The position numbers were made by a program, and so were the translations under genes. From the NCBI GenBank assembly GCA_037974665.1, contig CM075767.1, forward strand, positions 24,639,498 through 24,703,497: a stretch of 64,000 nt of DNA. The letters are read 5' to 3'. The DNA is from Ehretia macrophylla (taxonomy: Eukaryota; Streptophyta; Magnoliopsida; Boraginales; Ehretiaceae). Numbering within the stretch: the stretch's first letter is position 1; every line of letters starts with the position of its first letter. Shown piece by piece: positions 23,272 through 35,178 of this stretch. The notes under the pieces are model-generated. The model was not told where the DNA came from and did not search any database. It saw only the letters and a program-made list of their open reading frames with translations.

Positions 23272-23470
23272 CAATCCTATTTTGATCAAAGATAAATATT
23301 CAATCTGAAAGCACAGAGTTTATCTTTTATTCCCTTGAGGAAATAATATTAACTCATTTCATTAGTTCGTATTGAACATCGCGTAAGATGTTAGATCAAA
23401 CTAGATACAACATCATACACCTCGTCTATGTTCTTGGCCATTTCAGCTATCTCATTAGCTAAATCAAAAT
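23272..23470. repeat. Dispersed repeat, copy 2 of 2
   Basis: Same segment as 613-810 in the same orientation, more diverged at its edges. No known element ends recognised. The flanking 22878-23271 and 23471-23750 hold no gene I can support. Confidence 0.7.
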
Positions 23471-23765
23471 AAATCTTCACCCCATGAAATTGAAAGCATT
23501 CATCGCTAATCTACTGAAAAACGCTCTAAGATCTTTTGCTAGATCGACAAGTGTACAATGGTGATCACTAACTTAAATGAAAGAGTGGATCACTTTGCTA
23601 TTTATTATCTAACCTTACATTTATGCCCAATTTTATACCTTGCACAATTCTTAAATGGAGTTATATTAGGTCTAAAATGTAACCTTTTTCATATTTTTGT
23701 TTTTGTCATTGTAACTTCTTTAACAAATGGTAGATAAAATTTACCAGTGATCCTAGTCTAGCCTA

Positions 23766-24981
23766 CGTTCTCAATCTCTCAACCTAACCTAGCCCCCCCC
23801 CCTCACCCCCCCCCACCCCCCTCCACCCCCCATCCTATGCGTCATGACTGCTCTGCACCCAAGTGAAACAAATTTTGTTGCTTAGCCCAGCATCAACAAC
23901 AACAAACCAACAGAAATTGCAACAAATTCTTCATCAACAAAACCATCTCTTAAAAAATTCGTTGCTTAGCTCAACATCAACAGCAACAAACCAACTGAAA
24001 TGGCAACAATCTCTTCATCAACAACACACTGTTCATCATCCAACAAAAATCAGCGTAGAGCTCTTTCATAAAGCTCTCCCCAATTGTACTCAAGCAGGCA
24101 AAATTTGTGCCTCACCAACATCAACAACAACATCTGACATAAACAACATCTTGAGATGACCATGACCTCTCCTAGATCTCTGTTCCTTCTTATCCCTGAC
24201 TCTGATGACGATGAAGACTTACTCCTTGCTTAAGATCTGTTCTTTTTTCACTCAATAACAACCAGATCTGGGTACAAGAACAAGTTGAAGATCCAACTTG
24301 AAGTGATTAATTTTTCTAAAACCATCGTTGATATGTGCCAACCTCTCCAGTCTCTTTTCTGTCTTCGTCATTTGTTGTTCACACATTTGGTTCCTGATCC
24401 TGCTTTTCTTTCCACCGTTCATGGTGGTTTATCTGGTGGTGATAGGTTGGCATTTGATGCCACTTGTTCAAGCTCGGAACACCGAGCGTCCTCTCTGTCT
24501 CTTGGAGAGTTTAAACCATTGGTTGTTTGAAACGTCCGGGCCCAACCTCCAGTCAGGATAGTTTGCCCCGTTCAGCATACTATGGTGACTTTTTCTTCTT
24601 TCTCTGCTTCGGCAGACGCTGCTTCGGCAGCATTTTCTGCAGGACTTTCAAGACCTTTTGTGTGTATTTTACTTCTGATGATCGGAGAAGAATTGGATTG
24701 GGTTCTCACACTTTTGTACGACTGGATTTGTACCCCATGTTATCTGGATTTTATCTCTGGAGGTTATCTGTATTAGGGTTTCTCCCTAATTCTCTATTCA
24801 GGGTTGTAGCCCATCCTGTTAATTTTCTAATTTCTTCCTGTAGGGCTTTAGCCCATTATGTTATTTTTATGATTTTTGAGCTTTCGTTCACCCTCTCTGT
24901 CCGGTCACTTTTGGGCTAGGATTTATCTGTACGTGTTCTATCTCTGTTTTAATGAATTTTTCCTTTTGACCAAAAAAAAAA
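23766..24981 (+). mobile_element. A-tailed retroposed segment (LINE or retrocopy), ~1.2 kb
   Basis: Flanked by a 15-base near-perfect duplication, TCCTAGTCTAGCCTA at 23751-23765 and TCCTAGTTTAGCCTA at 24982-24996, and ending in a run of A (24972-24981). These are the marks of target-primed retroposition. The 3' part (TTTTAATGAATTTTTCC before the A-tail) resembles 3' ends of plant LINEs. No reverse transcriptase is visible and the open frames (23863-24159, 24527-24919) match nothing I recognise. It could be a 5'-truncated LINE or a retrocopy of a host transcript. A C-rich tract lies near its 5' end (23793-23830). Confidence 0.65.
23793..23830 (-). other. C-rich tract, potential G-quadruplex on minus strand
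   Basis: Four or more runs of at least five C separated by one or two bases. The complementary strand satisfies the G-quadruplex pattern. Confidence 0.6.
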
Positions 24982-24996
24982 TCCTAGTTTAGCCTA

Positions 24997-26498
24997 ATGT
25001 AAGATATTTAATCTTCTAAGAGCATATATATCGTGACACTTTCCCATTCCCTTCATTTTTCATTTAAATTAATTACTTTAACTAATGATAAGAATCCTCA
25101 CATGAACGAGCCTTTTCTTTTTCAATAATTGAGAAAATACAAGTCAAAAATAATTTTTTTTTTTAAAACAACATGGAATTGGTAAATTATCATGTTCCTC
25201 GTTGACAAGTTAAGTGGTTAATAAAAATTCATTCTTGAAACTAACATTAAAATGATCAAATGTTGAAGAGTTGCCCTTCAATAGTTAGTTTCGTCATACA
25301 CTACCTCTGATTTAAATTTCTCAAGTTAAAACCCTATATGACTTATTAGCAAATAAAGGGAAAGGAAAAAAAATATAACAGAGGATAATCTAAAATGAAC
25401 TAGAAATTCACAGAGCATCTTGTTATGACTTATGCAATTCTTATTTCACTGAGCATCTTATTCTGAATTATGCTATTCTTATTTCAAACTACTTATTTTG
25501 AGTTGTGCTATAGTTTGGAGCAATAATTAGCAATTTGTTGTTGCAATTATATGTACAAATGTAATTAAGCCCTCAATTGCAAAAAAAATCTCCACTTTTT
25601 CAATTTCTTCTTAAGAACAAGGAAGAAGAAATATATATTTTTTTTTCCAAATTCAAATCCACCTTAGGCTATATACCACCAAATCCAAATCCATCCGACG
25701 TTATGTAACAATATTTCGTTTAATGCAAAATCAAAGTATACCCTTCAAATTCCTCAAGGGCTTAGCTGAGTTGCCAACATGTTGTTAAGGATTTCTAATA
25801 GGTAAAGGTTTAATGTTCAATTACAGTTTGAATGCGAGAAGTACTTGAATCAAGCCCATAAGGTTAAATACTCGTTGTTAGAAGTCCACTACACTCAAAT
25901 GGCCTTAAATTTGTATTACATGGATGTATCTAATGCAGCTAGCCTCTCTATGAGGTGATTTTCTAGATTATCCAAGATAATTAACAAGGCACCCTTTTTA
26001 AATCTTGACCTTTTCTAAGTCAAACTCGATAATGAAAAAATAAATTCAAAAATTTAATTTAAACGAAGAAACAACCTACAACACTCATCTAAGAACAATA
26101 TCAGAATGACGAACTCTGAATTCCAAAGAAGTGAAGAAAATCTCCGCACGCGAAGGTAAGTTTGTATGGCATGGCACTTCCAAATAATAGCTTTGAACAC
26201 GTGCGGGACATAAAGTTAAATTGTATGTATTGGACTATGGTATAGTGATAAGAATGGGGCCTCACGGTTAGTACATACGTGTTAGACCACTAGGTGGAGT
26301 CATATTGAAATAGTATCATGGTCAATTCATACATACTTATAACAATAAATTACTAATATGATTATTATGTATCATATAAATAATAATAATAATATGAATA
26401 ATATATAACAGTAATAATAAAAATTATCATTTTATTGTTATATACATGTTATGTTCTAAAAGAGCATTCTGGTCATTGAAAATAATAATAATAATAAT
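24997..26498. other. AT-rich intergenic DNA, no gene
   Basis: No coding or element signature with defined ends. The last 150 bases are AAT-triplet rich and resemble the interior of the Tourist-like element at 21974-22874 (GAGCATTCTGGTCATTG versus GGGCAATTCTGTCATAT), which suggests the Sirevirus that follows inserted into a second copy of that element. Confidence 0.45.
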
Positions 26499-27384
26499 TG
26501 TTACGCCTCTTGATGCACCCTTTGTTGCAATAAGAATTGTAATTTTAATTGGCTTGTGTTTTGCCAAATTTATGTGTTGTCTAAATGTAATTATGGTATA
26601 TGCATATCTGTTTGGAAAGCTTTGATTGACAAGTTTACCATCTTTACAAGAAAATCGAAAAGGCAAATTGGCATTTCCTTAATTGCTTGATTTGAAGTGA
26701 TCTTATTTCAAAAGGAAAGTTGTCTTATTTAAAGATTTGTTTGGAGACAAAGTCATTCCATAAAAGACTTAAGCACGGATTACCTTGTGAAGGTTTAGGC
26801 AACTAATTCAACATATATACAAAGCCTTACACGTCTGAATGTTGTGCAGAGGAAAAGAGAGCTGAAAACGAGGATTTATTTGAGGATTTCGAGCTGTCAG
26901 GTTTTGTTGCAGCAGATTGACGATGTGCTGTAACAAAAGTCAGTAACAAAGGAAATCTGATAATCCATGTATTGCTACAGCAGACTGTGAAACAGACAGC
27001 TTATTTATGCTTCCGCTATGTTTATTGTTTTAATCTTTGATAGGAAGAATTTTTAGTTTGTTCTTTGTTTTATTCATTCTTCGGGAGAAAAAAGTGTAGT
27101 TCTCGGGAGAGAACGTTACAAGTCAAGGGGAGCTCGCCAAACCAAGGTTCGCTAAGAAAGTTCGTCATTAAGGCGTCAAAGGTCAAGAGGGAGTCTTTAC
27201 TTGTGTAAGTCAATTGATGTTATAACTTGTGATTTATTAATGAAACAGGTTTGTTGGACCAGGGGAGGTCCCGTGGACGTAGACCGCACGGTTGAACCAC
27301 GTTAAATCTTGGTGTCTTTATTTTTTGCATGCGTTAATTTTGTTTGAACTTCTGTTACAACAAGGTAATAACTAGAAACTATCA
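26499..27384 (+). repeat. Sirevirus 5' LTR
   Basis: 886 bases, TG...CA. Matches 31449-32335 with scattered substitutions, so the insertion is not very recent. Contains CTTCGGGAGA and TTCTCGGGAGAGAA, which also occur in the LTRs of the Sirevirus at 46429-52587. Confidence 0.92.
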
Positions 27385-27462
27385 AGTGGTATCAAAGTAG
27401 GTTATTGAACTGACTCAGTTAGATCTCTGGAAGAGTTTTTTTTTCTGGTTATCCTTGCAGAT

Positions 27463-29248
27463 ATGGACACTTTACGTGATGGCGGATCAATCAATAAACC
27501 ACCTATTCTCGATGGCACAAACTATTCGTACTAGAAGGCACGAATGAGAGCTTTCATTAAAGCTATTGATGAAGCTACTTGGAGAGCGGTGTTACGTGGA
27601 TGGGAATACCCTACTGTCACAACTGCTGAAGGCATTGTTGAGAAAAAATCTAAATTGCAATGGACCAAAGCTGAAGACTTGGCAGCCACCAACAATTCAA
27701 AGGCATTGAATGCTATTTTTAATGCCGTGGATCTGAATCAATTCAAGCTTATTTCATCTTGTGAAACAACAAAATAAGCTTGGAAAATCATACAAACGGC
27801 ATATAAAGGTACTGTTGCAGTGAAAGTTTCAAAATTACAAATTCTTGCAACAAGGTTTGAAGAGTTGTGGATGCACGAGAAGGAAACCATTGCTGAATTT
27901 AATGCTAAGCTTTGTGACATAACAAACGAAGCTTTTGCATTAGGAGAAAAGTACTCGGATTCAAAGTTGGTAAGAAAAACATTGAGATCACTTCCGGACA
28001 TATTTGCTATTAAGGTTGCAGCAATCGAAGAAGCAAAGGATGTGGATACCATGAAGCTTGATGAACTTATAGGGTCTCTATAGACCTTTGAGATGAAATT
28101 CAAATAGAAAAGAAAAAGAAAATGGTATTGCACTACAAGCAAAAATTCAAAAGCGAGAGGATGAAGATCCTTTTGATGATGATGAATTGACAGAATCTCT
28201 GACCCTTCTGACAAAGAATTTCAAAAAGATGTTTAAATAATGGAAGAATTAAACTAAAGGTCCGAGATTCACAAGCTTCGGCAAAAATCCTCATGCTATA
28301 GCAAATACTGAAAATTCCAAGAAGCAGAATGAAAAAATGTCTGATGGAAAGAAAAAGAATAAAGGAATTCAATGTCGGGAATATAAAGGATTTGGTCATA
28401 TTCAATCTGAGTGTGTCAATGCGTTGAAAAGGAAGAAGAAAGCCATGAATGCCTCATGGAGTGATGTAGAATCAGAAAGTAGCAGCAGCAGTGATAAAGA
28501 ACACACAAGCAACTATGTTGTATTCTATGTTGCAGCAGCACAATCAGATGTTGTGACAGATGCTGAAACAGATGCTGTGACAGATGCTGAGACAGAAACT
28601 GAACCCGCTGCAGCAGAATTTGCAGCAACATCAGTAGCAAGATTGGTTATGATAGATGGTGAAACTGATTCCGAATTGGACAGTGATAAAGAAGAAGACA
28701 AGTTTATAAGGACCTACAAAACGATGTACCAAAAATGGTTGATCGTGTGTAGGGAGAATCAAGATCAACTAACCAAGATTTCCGAACTTGAAAAGGAAAA
28801 TGCTGAGTTGCAGTAGAAAGCCGACACGCTGCAGCAGGAACTGTCACAGATTCAGCGAGGCTTCAAGATGATGAACTCAGGTACAAAAAAGCTTGATTAT
28901 ATGTTATCCATTCAAAAGTCTTGCAGGGATCATACTGGATTTGGATATCAAGGAGGAGGATCAACAAGTCAAACTGTGTTTGTCAAAGAAGCTGAAAAAT
29001 CAAAGCTGGAATCGAATGTTGCAACAAAACAGAATGACAAGACTACTGATATCACAACTGATGTTGCAACAAAAGCTGCAATAGAGAGTAAAATTTCAGA
29101 ATTTAAGAAAAAGAAGTTTATGCCAGTTTGTCATTTTTGCCACACTTGTGGACACATCAGATCACGATGCTATAGGTACATTGACATGCTAAAAAGAGGT
29201 AAGTCTGTTAAACCCTTTGTTCATGATGATTTTAAGAGGCCACCATAA
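27463..29248 (+). pseudogene. Sirevirus gag, degraded
   Basis: Encodes the retroelement capsid/nucleocapsid. The start ATG follows the leader; the opening MDTLRDGGSINKPP and NYSY-x-KARMRAF match Sirevirus gag. Codon 24 (27532-27534), a conserved Trp, is TAG. More stops occur at about 27775 and 28081. Readable blocks: capsid region (27820-28080), first zinc knuckle CREYKGFGHIQSEC with Tyr for the second Cys, an acidic Ser/Glu/Asp stretch to ~28700, the KLDYMLSIQKS block at ~28888, and a second, intact CCHC knuckle CHFCHTCGHIRSRC at ~29128. Non-functional as read, unless stops are suppressed. Confidence 0.85.
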
Positions 29249-29343
29249 ATGAAAGAGAATTTGTCGCAACAAAAAGTGAATCAAATCTGGGTAAGAAAAT
29301 CAATGTTACCTTGTCCAGTAGAGCATAAAAGGTCATTTCAGAC

Positions 29344-29445
29344 TATGTTGCAACAGAAAATCAACTAGCAGATATCTTCACTAAGTCACTAGACTCTGTA
29401 AGGTTTGAGACCTTGAGAAAAGCCTTAGGCATCTGTTCTCTTTAA
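29344..29445 (+). pseudogene. Sirevirus pol C-terminal remnant
   Basis: Encodes YVATENQLADIFTKSL and RKALGICSL before TAA, the conserved end of Copia RNase H (the ADIFTK motif). About 100 bases after the gag stop, so several kilobases of protease-integrase-RT coding DNA are missing. The Sirevirus at 46429-52587 resumes pol at the same codon. Confidence 0.85.
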
Positions 29446-30769
29446 GTTACATTGGTTTGTGTGTATGTGCATTGGTTCATCATTAGAGCATTGAAAATTA
29501 CATATATAAATCAGCTAGTTATTTCATTTGTGGAACCATATTATCAATGCACATCATGTACTTGTCATTTTGATGGATTTTAAATTGAAGTCTCAACTGG
29601 AAAAGATTGTGAACTTACTTGACGACTGGGGATCTAACAAAAAGAAGTCTCTTTGAGATTTATTCCTGAATTCTATTCACCTTGCCAAAAGGAAAAATCA
29701 TATGCAGGATATTGCAGTGAAAGTTGGAATGGAAAGAGCTACCTAAGACCACAAAAAATGATTTTAGAGTGAAAGTTGTCATACCAAGAAAAAAAAATCT
29801 TGAAACTCTTGTTTGAAAGATGGTTATATATAAAATCCTGCATGGGTGATTAGAGGATCAGGTATGTTGGAACAAGTATTGCTTCTTATCTGACCTGGTG
29901 TGATGGATGTTGAGAACCGTCTAGAATGACTTGAACTTGAAACACACACACACAAGGTCTACTCTTGAAATTCTTGTTTGATTTATGCATGTGATCAGTA
30001 GAAGCTTGAGTGGTGACTCAGAGTTCATACTCATGAGAATATATTTATTTTTAAATTCTGAATCTTTTTTTTAAAGGGTCAAAAGAATCTTGAGGGTTGA
30101 ATATCAAAGTGTGGAATTTGCTTGGTTGACGTATGTTGTAGCATAATCTCATACATCAAGTTTTCGAAACTTAGTCTGGTCGCAATTTGCTATAGCACAA
30201 ATTTTGTCTATTTGTCAATTATGTTTTTGTTGCATTAAAGTTGAAGAATTAACGGTTTTGTCGCAGTAAAACTTTTCTCTCTAATGAACGATGTTGCAGT
30301 AGGAGTTGAGTAGTTACCATTTTTTATGCTGATGTTTCATAACTAAAATTTTAAGTGGAAAAATCAGTGGCACGTTCAATTGCTTTAATTCATGCTTACC
30401 AGTTTTATTTCACATCAAGCAGGTACTCAAGGGGAACGAACTACAATTCCCGTTTATGTTGCAGCAGGCGCTGATGCTCATGGGGAGCATGGTGCTACAA
30501 CACCTAGTGACGCAAGCTCTACCACCAACTCAAGTGTTGATGTGAGGAAATTGTTACAACAATTCCAAGTTGCACTGTAGCAGCTAGCACCACCAAATGC
30601 TTAACTTTTTGCCTTTGTTTGACAAAAAGGGAGAGATAAATGGGATTATATCATTATATCTTGTGTTTTTGCTATTTTTTCTATGATATTCTTATGCTTT
30701 GATTCTAAACTTTTATCTTATTCTTTTCATATCCTTACTCTGATATAGTTTATTTCTTTTGGTTGTTTT

Positions 30770-31291
30770 TGTAACACCCGGTTAAGCAAATACCCCGAAG
30801 AACAGAGGGACACCAGCGATGCACACCAACAATATATTGTCCGCTTTGAGTTACCCCACTGGGCCCCTCATGGTTTTGTTCCCCCCGTGTTACCACGGGA
30901 AAAGGCCTATTGTCGAATATAAGGCGGAACCCCGCTCTATATATTCAATGGTCCCAGCTCGTAACCAATTGATGTGGGATGGATTACTCACATCTGCCCC
31001 CACTAAGAGGACCCAGCGCCCTCGCGGGTCACTGATACAAAGGTCGGCCCGCTCTGATACCACTTAATGTAACACCCCGGCTAAGCGAATACCCCAAAGG
31101 GCAGAGGCACACCAACGATGCACACCAACAATATATTGTCCGCTTTGGGTTACCCCACTGGGCCCCTCACGGTTTTGTTCCCCCCGTGTTACCACGAGAA
31201 AAGGCCTATTGTCGAATATAAGGTAGAACCCCACTTTATATATTCAATGGTTCCAGCTCGTAACCAACCGATGTGGGATGGATTACTCACA
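30770..31291 (-). mobile_element. TRIM retrotransposon nested in the Sirevirus
   Basis: LTRs 30770-30992 (223 bases) and 31068-31291 (224 bases), with a 75-base interior and a GTTTT duplication at 30765-30769 and 31292-31296. Read on the minus strand the order is LTR, TGGTATCAGAGC primer-binding site (31052-31063), polypurine AGTGGGGGCAGA, LTR, so it lies antisense to its host. The CCAAAGCGGACAATAT and AACCGTGAGG boxes are typical of a widespread group of plant TRIMs. Plus-strand open frames here are not genes. Confidence 0.9.
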
Positions 31292-31448
31292 GTTTTAATC
31301 TCTGCTCTGATACTTTGATATATTTTGTGTTATGTTTTCATTAGCTCTGTCTTATGCAAAGGTACACTGATGATACCTTGTCTTTATCTCTAATGTGTGT
31401 TATTACTTTGATATTCAGTTTTGTCAAAACAAAGCCAAAGGGGGAACT

Positions 31449-32335
31449 TGTTACGCCCCTTGATGCACCATTTGTTGCAACAAGAGCTGTGATTTTAATT
31501 GGCTTGTGTTTTGCCAAAATTATGTGTTGTCTAAATGTAATTATGGTATATGCATATCTGTTTGGAAAATTTTGATTGACAAGTTTACTATCTTTACAAG
31601 AAAATTGAAAAGGCAAATTGGCATTTTCTTAACTGCTTGATTTGAAGTGATCTTATTTCAAAAGGAAAGTTGCCTTATTTAAAGATTTGTTTGGAGACAA
31701 AGTCATTCCATAAAAGACTCAAGCACGGATTACCTTGTGGAGGTTTAGGCAACTAATTCAGCATATATACAGAGCCTCACACGTCTGAATGTTGTGCAGA
31801 GGAAAAGAGAGTTGAAAACGAGAATTTATTTGAGGATTTCGATCTGTCAAGTTTTGCTGCAGCAAATTGACGATGTACTGCAACAGAAGTCAGTAACAGA
31901 GGAAATCTGATAATCCATGTATTGCTGCAGCAGACTGTGAAACAGACAGCTTATTTATGTTTCCGCTATGTTTATTGTTTTAATCTTTGATAGGAAGAGT
32001 TTTTAGTTCGCTCTTTGTTTTATTTATTCTTCGGGAGAAGAAGGTGTAGTTCTCGGGAGAGAACGTTGCAAGTCGAGGGGAGCTCGCCAAACCGAGGTTC
32101 GTTAAGGAAGTTCGTCATCAAGGCGTCAAAGGTTAAGAGAGAGTCTTTACTTGTGTAAGTTCATTGATGTTGTAACTTATGATTTATTAATGAAACAGGT
32201 TTGTTGGATCAGGGGAGGTCCCGTGGACGTAGACCGCACGATTGAAAAACGTTAAATCTCGATGTCTTTACTTTCTGCACGCGTTAATTTTGTTTTAACT
32301 TCTGTTACAACAAGATAATAACCAAAAACCTATCA
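31449..32335 (+). repeat. Sirevirus 3' LTR
   Basis: 887 bases, directly preceded by a polypurine tract and followed by the ATAAT target duplication. Confidence 0.92.
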
Positions 32336-32340
32336 ATAAT

Positions 32341-32606
32341 AATAATTAGTAACTTTTTTTTATTATATATGTGTTATATTTTGAAATAGTATTTTGATGA
32401 TTTGACAAATTAGTTCATTCTGAAGAACATGATAATGGACTAATTCTATGTATTTTGTCTGGAATGACTAATTCCAAAATTCAATGGAATCACAATAGTT
32501 AAGAATGAGATTTTCAAATTTATTACTTAATACTAAGCATGAGAATCGGAATAAAATCGAAAATGTCACTCAATTCCCAACCCATTCTGTGATACCAATT
32601 GCCACC
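32341..32606. mobile_element. Right half of a Tourist-like element split by the Sirevirus
   Basis: The right end, reverse-complemented, reads GGTGGCAATTGGTATCAC and is followed by TTA, similar to the ends of the element at 21974-22874. Subterminal ATTCCCAACCCATTCT also matches. It directly follows the Sirevirus 3' target duplication, so the Sirevirus inserted into it. The left end is not clear in 26230-26490. Confidence 0.55.
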
Positions 32607-34830
32607 TTAATGTAAGGACAAGTATTGGGCCATCGGTATAATATTATCTAGGTTAAAGTGGCAATTCTCTCTCTGTGATATATCAAAGTTGCACCTTACC
32701 CCTTGTGTCAAAATAAGTGTCAAAATCCCTCATGTGTTTAGTAGAAATATTGCACCATATTGGTTGTTACCTTACCTTATTTTAGATTAACGTTGTTGTT
32801 AGTTCAAGTAATCCTAAGAGGGGATGAATTAGGATTAAGGAAGTAAATTACTACTTTAAAAAATTATACAATTCAACTACAGTTGTCACTTAGGCAATTT
32901 ATCAAACACTTAATGTGCAAGACAAGTTATGGTACAACTTAAGTAATAAATGCTTGAAAAACTTTCTTAATGACAATATACCAAACACTTTGTGTGCATT
33001 ATATGTAATACTTATGAGTTCAATGACAAATTCAAAACAAGATATGCATCCAACTTGAAAGTAAAGAGAGTAGAAAAAATCAAACGCAAAGATTTTTAAG
33101 TAGTTCGCTAAACTACATCCACTACTAAAGATTTTTTTCCCTTAAAATTTTTACAAACTCCACTCTTTATACTTCTCCAAATGTTGGTAAAATACAAAAC
33201 AACTAACAATCTATTGAGTCCACAAGAGATCAACCAAAGCCTCTTCAAATGCTGAATCAAGAAAAGACTTTCCCACACTCTTCTCTTTTATAAGGATTCA
33301 TTGAATCATATTCCAAAGTACCAAGATTGTATACAATGTAAATATTTGAATGTTTTAATTATAGTACAATGAAGAACAATCAAAACTCATCAATGAGTAG
33401 ATAATACAATTGAAATCTCTTGAAAACTCAATAGATTTACAAACTTAAACTCAAACTTGGTTTGATTTGATAAAGATATGAAATTTGAACCTTAAAGATG
33501 TTAGAAATATCTTGGAAGAGTTGTTTTGACGAAATGGATTGGTTTTGGTATAAATAGAAAAAAATTCAACAACTCTTTAACGGTTATTTTTCAACTTTCT
33601 AACAAAATCGGTCGAGGAAGTCAAATGAGGCCCTCGTCCGGCTTTGCTCATCCGACAAAATCTATAAACTTCGGATGAGGTAACCAGTCGAGGTAGTTTC
33701 ATCCACCTTTTCAAGAAAATCATGTTTTGTTAAAATTTCACTTGAAATCTAATTTTTGAAGGTAAAACGTTTTGATACCTTAGAAACACTTCTTCAAAAG
33801 TTTATTGAACCTATTTAATATCTCAAAATATTTTCTAAACTCTTAAGAAAAGATTAAAACCGATTTTTCAATTCAAGAGTTTAAAGTAAAGTTTTCACCC
33901 GAAAAATTAATCATTTGAAGATAAATAATTTAGTCCTTTTAAGAACACTTCTTCAAAAATGTTCCAACTCATTCAACCTTTAAAATACTTAATTTTAAAA
34001 ATTTTACGGGAAGATTTAAGATTATTTTGAAAGATTACTAAGAGCTTGAACCATGTTGATGCAAATATAAGACAAACGGCATTTTTAAGCCACTACTCCT
34101 TGTGTCTCCACTTCTCCGCCTTATTTTAAAATCTTTTTAAGACTCTTAAGGAAAAAATTTTAAGATTATTTTGAAATATTACCAAGAGCTTGAACCATAT
34201 AGATGCAAATCTAAGACAAACAACATTCTTAAGTCGCTACCTTTTATGTTGCCACTTCTCCACCTTATATCACCACATCATCTTCAAGTCTTGATCTTCA
34301 CCTCTTCAACTCTTAAAGAGTTCCTTACTTCATGATTGAAGTAAGGTTGATCAATGCTTTCTTCAATTTTTCTCAATGGCCACCACAATTTGCATTTTCT
34401 TAATCTTGCAATACTTTTTTGTTGAATGATATATGTTAGAGTAATGCTATATACTACCTACTTTTTAATACCCTTATATCACCTCCTACTTGGAATGCTG
34501 ACATGACATGCTAAGTTGGCAATTTTAAATTTTATCCCTTATTTTTTTTCCTCTCCCTTCTTTTATTTATTATTTTTTTTTCTCTCTCTCTCTCTTCTTC
34601 ACGTTAACGTTTCCTCTCTTGTTAACCCTAACTAGAAGTCCCCTTTTCAATCGAGCAAAAAAGAAGTCCCATATTCTCTTCTATTATCCACTACTATGCA
34701 TTCTCTCAAATTTATTTCATCTTCTTGACGAATTGGTGTTGTAAAAGATGAATGAGAGTGCTGATAGTGATACGTTATCTTTATGGTTGATTTACATATT
34801 CTTCTGTTAAATTGCTCTACTATTACATAC

Positions 34831-34869
<39 letters not shown>

Positions 34870-35178
34870 TCAATTGCAACTCTTTACAAACTTGTTGTAG
34901 TTTCAAAGCTTTCATTCTCTATCTCCGACAAATACTGCAGCTTGATTGCATCCATTGCACGGATCATGAACTGCACAAGTATATGAACTAAGGCATGTAG
35001 AACCTGTAGACAAAGAGTTGAGGAACTCTTTTTCCCTTCACAAAAATATCAGTAACCTGAACAAGTAGAATAAGCCTTAAAAGTTTATTTTTATGATCAC
35101 CAACACTCTTTTGGAGCATTTGCTTATTGTTTTTTTTTTGTTTCTTTTACAAATGAAAAAGATAATCTAACTTCACAG

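Larger units (their letters stand above)
26499..32335 (+). mobile_element. Defective Sirevirus (Ty1/Copia) with nested TRIM
   Basis: Complete by its ends: LTRs 26499-27384 and 31449-32335 (TGTTACG...CTATCA), 5-base duplication ATAAT at 26494-26498 and 32336-32340, primer-binding site TGGTATCAAAG at about 27387, and polypurine tract AAAGGGGGAACT before the 3' LTR. Inside are a gag with two CCHC-type knuckles separated by an acidic/Ser stretch, which is the Sirevirus arrangement, and only the last ~30 codons of pol. Integrase, reverse transcriptase and most of RNase H are absent. A ~2-kb region follows pol, as is usual in Sireviruses, and contains a TRIM at 30770-31291. Confidence 0.9.

Noticed and set aside
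24527..24919. 130-codon open frame in the retroposed segment
   Set aside because: No recognisable domain, overlapping frames of similar length, and it sits in an A-tailed retroposon 3' region.
30392..30580. Sirevirus envelope-like gene
   Set aside because: A short Thr/Ser-rich frame lies in the place where some Sireviruses have an env-like gene (also 51093-51294 in the other element), but no signal peptide or membrane segment is seen and length is far too short.
30770..31291. Cassandra TRIM with a 5S rRNA domain
   Set aside because: Size and primer-binding site fit, but I see no 5S rRNA sequence in the LTRs of this or the other TRIMs.
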